6,736 nt of DNA from Paracoccaceae bacterium (GTDB lineage: Bacteria > Pseudomonadota > Alphaproteobacteria > Rhodobacterales > Rhodobacteraceae): NCBI GenBank assembly GCA_003561595.1, contig PWWF01000240.1, positions 1 to 6,736 of the forward strand. Direction: 5' to 3'. Below, piece by piece: positions 5,743-6,736 of this stretch (positions are counted from its first letter, which is position 1; each line of letters starts with the position of its first letter). The notes beneath the pieces were generated by a model. The model was not told the origin of the DNA. It made no database searches and worked only from the letters and a program-made list of their open reading frames with translations. The position numbers and the translations under genes are program-made.

Positions 5743-6411
5743 ATGGACTGGACAGCGCTGGAGCTTTCGCTGCGGCTGGCGGGCTGGACGGTCGCGATCC
5801 TGCTGCCGGTGTCGATCCTGTTTGGCCGGTTCCTCGCCTTTCGGCAGTTCCGGGGCAAGGCAGTGGTCGAGGCGCTGGTGATGCTGCCGCTGGTGCTGCC
5901 GCCGACAGTGCTGGGGTTTTATCTGCTGGTCACCTTTGGCCGCAACTCGCCCATCGGGCAGCTTTGGCAGGATGTCTTTGGCAGCCAGTTGGTGTTCAGC
6001 TTTACCGGGCTGGTGATCGCCTCGGTCATCTTCAACCTGCCCTTTGCCATACAACCCGCCCAGCGCGGGTTTCAGGCCATCCCGGCAGAACTGCGCGAAG
6101 CGGCCAGTTGCTGCGGCATGTCCCCCCTGCGCGCGCTCTGGAAGGTCGAGCTGCCGCTGGCATGGCCCGGCGTGGTGACCGCGATGGTGCTGACTTTCGC
6201 GCATACGCTGGGCGAATTCGGGATCGTGCTGATGGTCGGCGGCTCCATCCCCGGAGAAACTCGGACCATCGCCATTTCGATCTATGACCGGGTGCAGGCG
6301 TTTGACACCGACTCTGCCGCGATCATGTCGGCTGTGCTGGTGGCGATCTCGGTGAGCACCATCGCCGTGACCTTTGCGCTGTCGGCGCGCATCGGCAAAA
6401 GGCTGTCATAA
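5743..6411 (+). CDS. modB: Molybdate ABC transporter, permease subunit
   Basis: This 222-residue inner-membrane permease forms the channel of the molybdate importer, presumably as a homodimer with a ModC dimer on the cytoplasmic face. About five hydrophobic segments are visible (approximately residues 9-32, 43-65, 83-104, 140-164 and 192-214). The EAA coupling loop that contacts the ATPase starts around Arg118 (REAASCCGMSPLRALWKVELPL, conserved Gly125). LGEFGIVLMVGGSIPGETRTIAISIYD is the usual conserved ModB stretch after the loop. GAGGAG (5731-5736), inside the end of modA, is a good ribosome binding site for ATG 5743. The stop TAA shares one base with the modC start (TAATG), which indicates tight coupling. 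Length is normal. Confidence 0.95.
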   Translation: MDWTALELSLRLAGWTVAILLPVSILFGRFLAFRQFRGKAVVEALVMLPLVLPPTVLGFYLLVTFGRNSPIGQLWQDVFGSQLVFSFTGLVIASVIFNLPFAIQPAQRGFQAIPAELREAASCCGMSPLRALWKVELPLAWPGVVTAMVLTFAHTLGEFGIVLMVGGSIPGETRTIAISIYDRVQAFDTDSAAIMSAVLVAISVSTIAVTFALSARIGKRLS

Positions 6412-6736
6412 TGGCGCTGGAGGTGAGCGCACAGGCCAGCGCGCCGATCCCGCTGGATGTGGCGTTCCGCGTGGCGCCCGGCGCGTTGCTGGCGCTGGTG
6501 GGGCATTCGGGGTCGGGCAAGACGACGCTCTTGCGCATGATCGCAGGGCTGTGGACGCCTGGGCAGGCGCATGTGGCGGTGGATGGCCGGACATGGCTGG
6601 ACACGGGCGCGCAGGTCAACCTGCCCCCGCATCGCCGCCGGGTGGGGCTGGTGTTCCAGAACTACGCGCTGTTTCCGCATATGAGTGCTGCCCAGAATGT
6701 CATGGCGGCGATGGATCAGCCCGATCCTGTCGAAGC
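6411..6736 (+). CDS. modC: Molybdate ABC transporter, ATP-binding subunit, N-terminal part (3' truncated by window edge)
   Basis: The first 108 codons of an ABC ATPase are present and the frame is open to the window edge. It would power molybdate import together with ModB. The Walker A motif is GHSGSGKTT (residues 31-39, Lys37), followed by LLRMIAGLWTP. A ModC-like segment, LPPHRRRVGLVFQNYALFPHMS, contains the Q-loop Gln83. The LSGGQ signature, Walker B and the C-terminal TOBE/Mop molybdate-binding domain would lie beyond the window, so presence of the Mop domain cannot be checked. AAAAGG (6397-6402) is a plausible ribosome binding site and the start overlaps the modB stop by one base. The ModC assignment rests mainly on its position after modAB; the visible part also resembles other importer ATPases. 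Confidence 0.92.
   Translation, partial: MALEVSAQASAPIPLDVAFRVAPGALLALVGHSGSGKTTLLRMIAGLWTPGQAHVAVDGRTWLDTGAQVNLPPHRRRVGLVFQNYALFPHMSAAQNVMAAMDQPDPVE

Noticed and set aside
4993..6204. Long open frame of about 400 codons on the minus strand opposite modA/modB
   Set aside because: It lies fully antisense to genes with clear family motifs, its residue composition (rich in Arg, Gln, His, Gly) is typical of a shadow frame in GC-rich DNA, and I recognise no domain.

Overview
This is a GC-rich window with very dense gene packing, all on the + strand. Protein motifs and gene style suggest an alphaproteobacterium, probably Rhodobacterales (Paracoccus/Rhodobacter/Roseobacter type). That placement is inferred from gene content and from one intergenic motif I recognise from memory, not from a marker gene.

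Positions 1-4462 carry a galactoside-utilisation operon. It holds the 3' end of a family GH4 alpha-galactosidase/alpha-glucosidase (1-218), an SDR of the D-galactose 1-dehydrogenase type (galD, 271-1035), 2-dehydro-3-deoxygalactonokinase (dgoK, 1032-1946), 2-dehydro-3-deoxy-6-phosphogalactonate aldolase (dgoA, 1934-2533) and a GH42 beta-galactosidase (2558-4462). The glycosidases would release galactose in the cytoplasm. GalD would oxidise it to galactonolactone, and DgoK and DgoA would complete the oxidative De Ley-Doudoroff route to pyruvate and glyceraldehyde 3-phosphate. The lactonase, galactonate dehydratase and sugar importer are not in the window. GalD has Asn where the SDR catalytic lysine normally sits, which is the most surprising protein-level observation.

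Positions 4523-6736 carry a molybdate-uptake locus: a short, DNA-binding-only ModE-type regulator (4523-4888), then modA (4951-5739), modB (5743-6411) and the 5' part of modC (6411 to the edge). Two inverted repeats with identical architecture (CGNTAT, 12 bases, ATANCG), centred 48 bp apart, lie around the modE/modA junction. They look like tandem Mo-boxes flanking a weak modA promoter, so the locus is probably repressed by a ModE-type protein when molybdate is plentiful.

The two modules are separated by only 60 bp with no recognisable terminator. I see no mobile elements, tRNA/rRNA genes or CRISPR arrays, and no clearly novel system. The points worth a second look are the altered GalD active site, the paired Mo-boxes, the sensor-less ModE and an AT-rich intergenic element after the GH4 gene.
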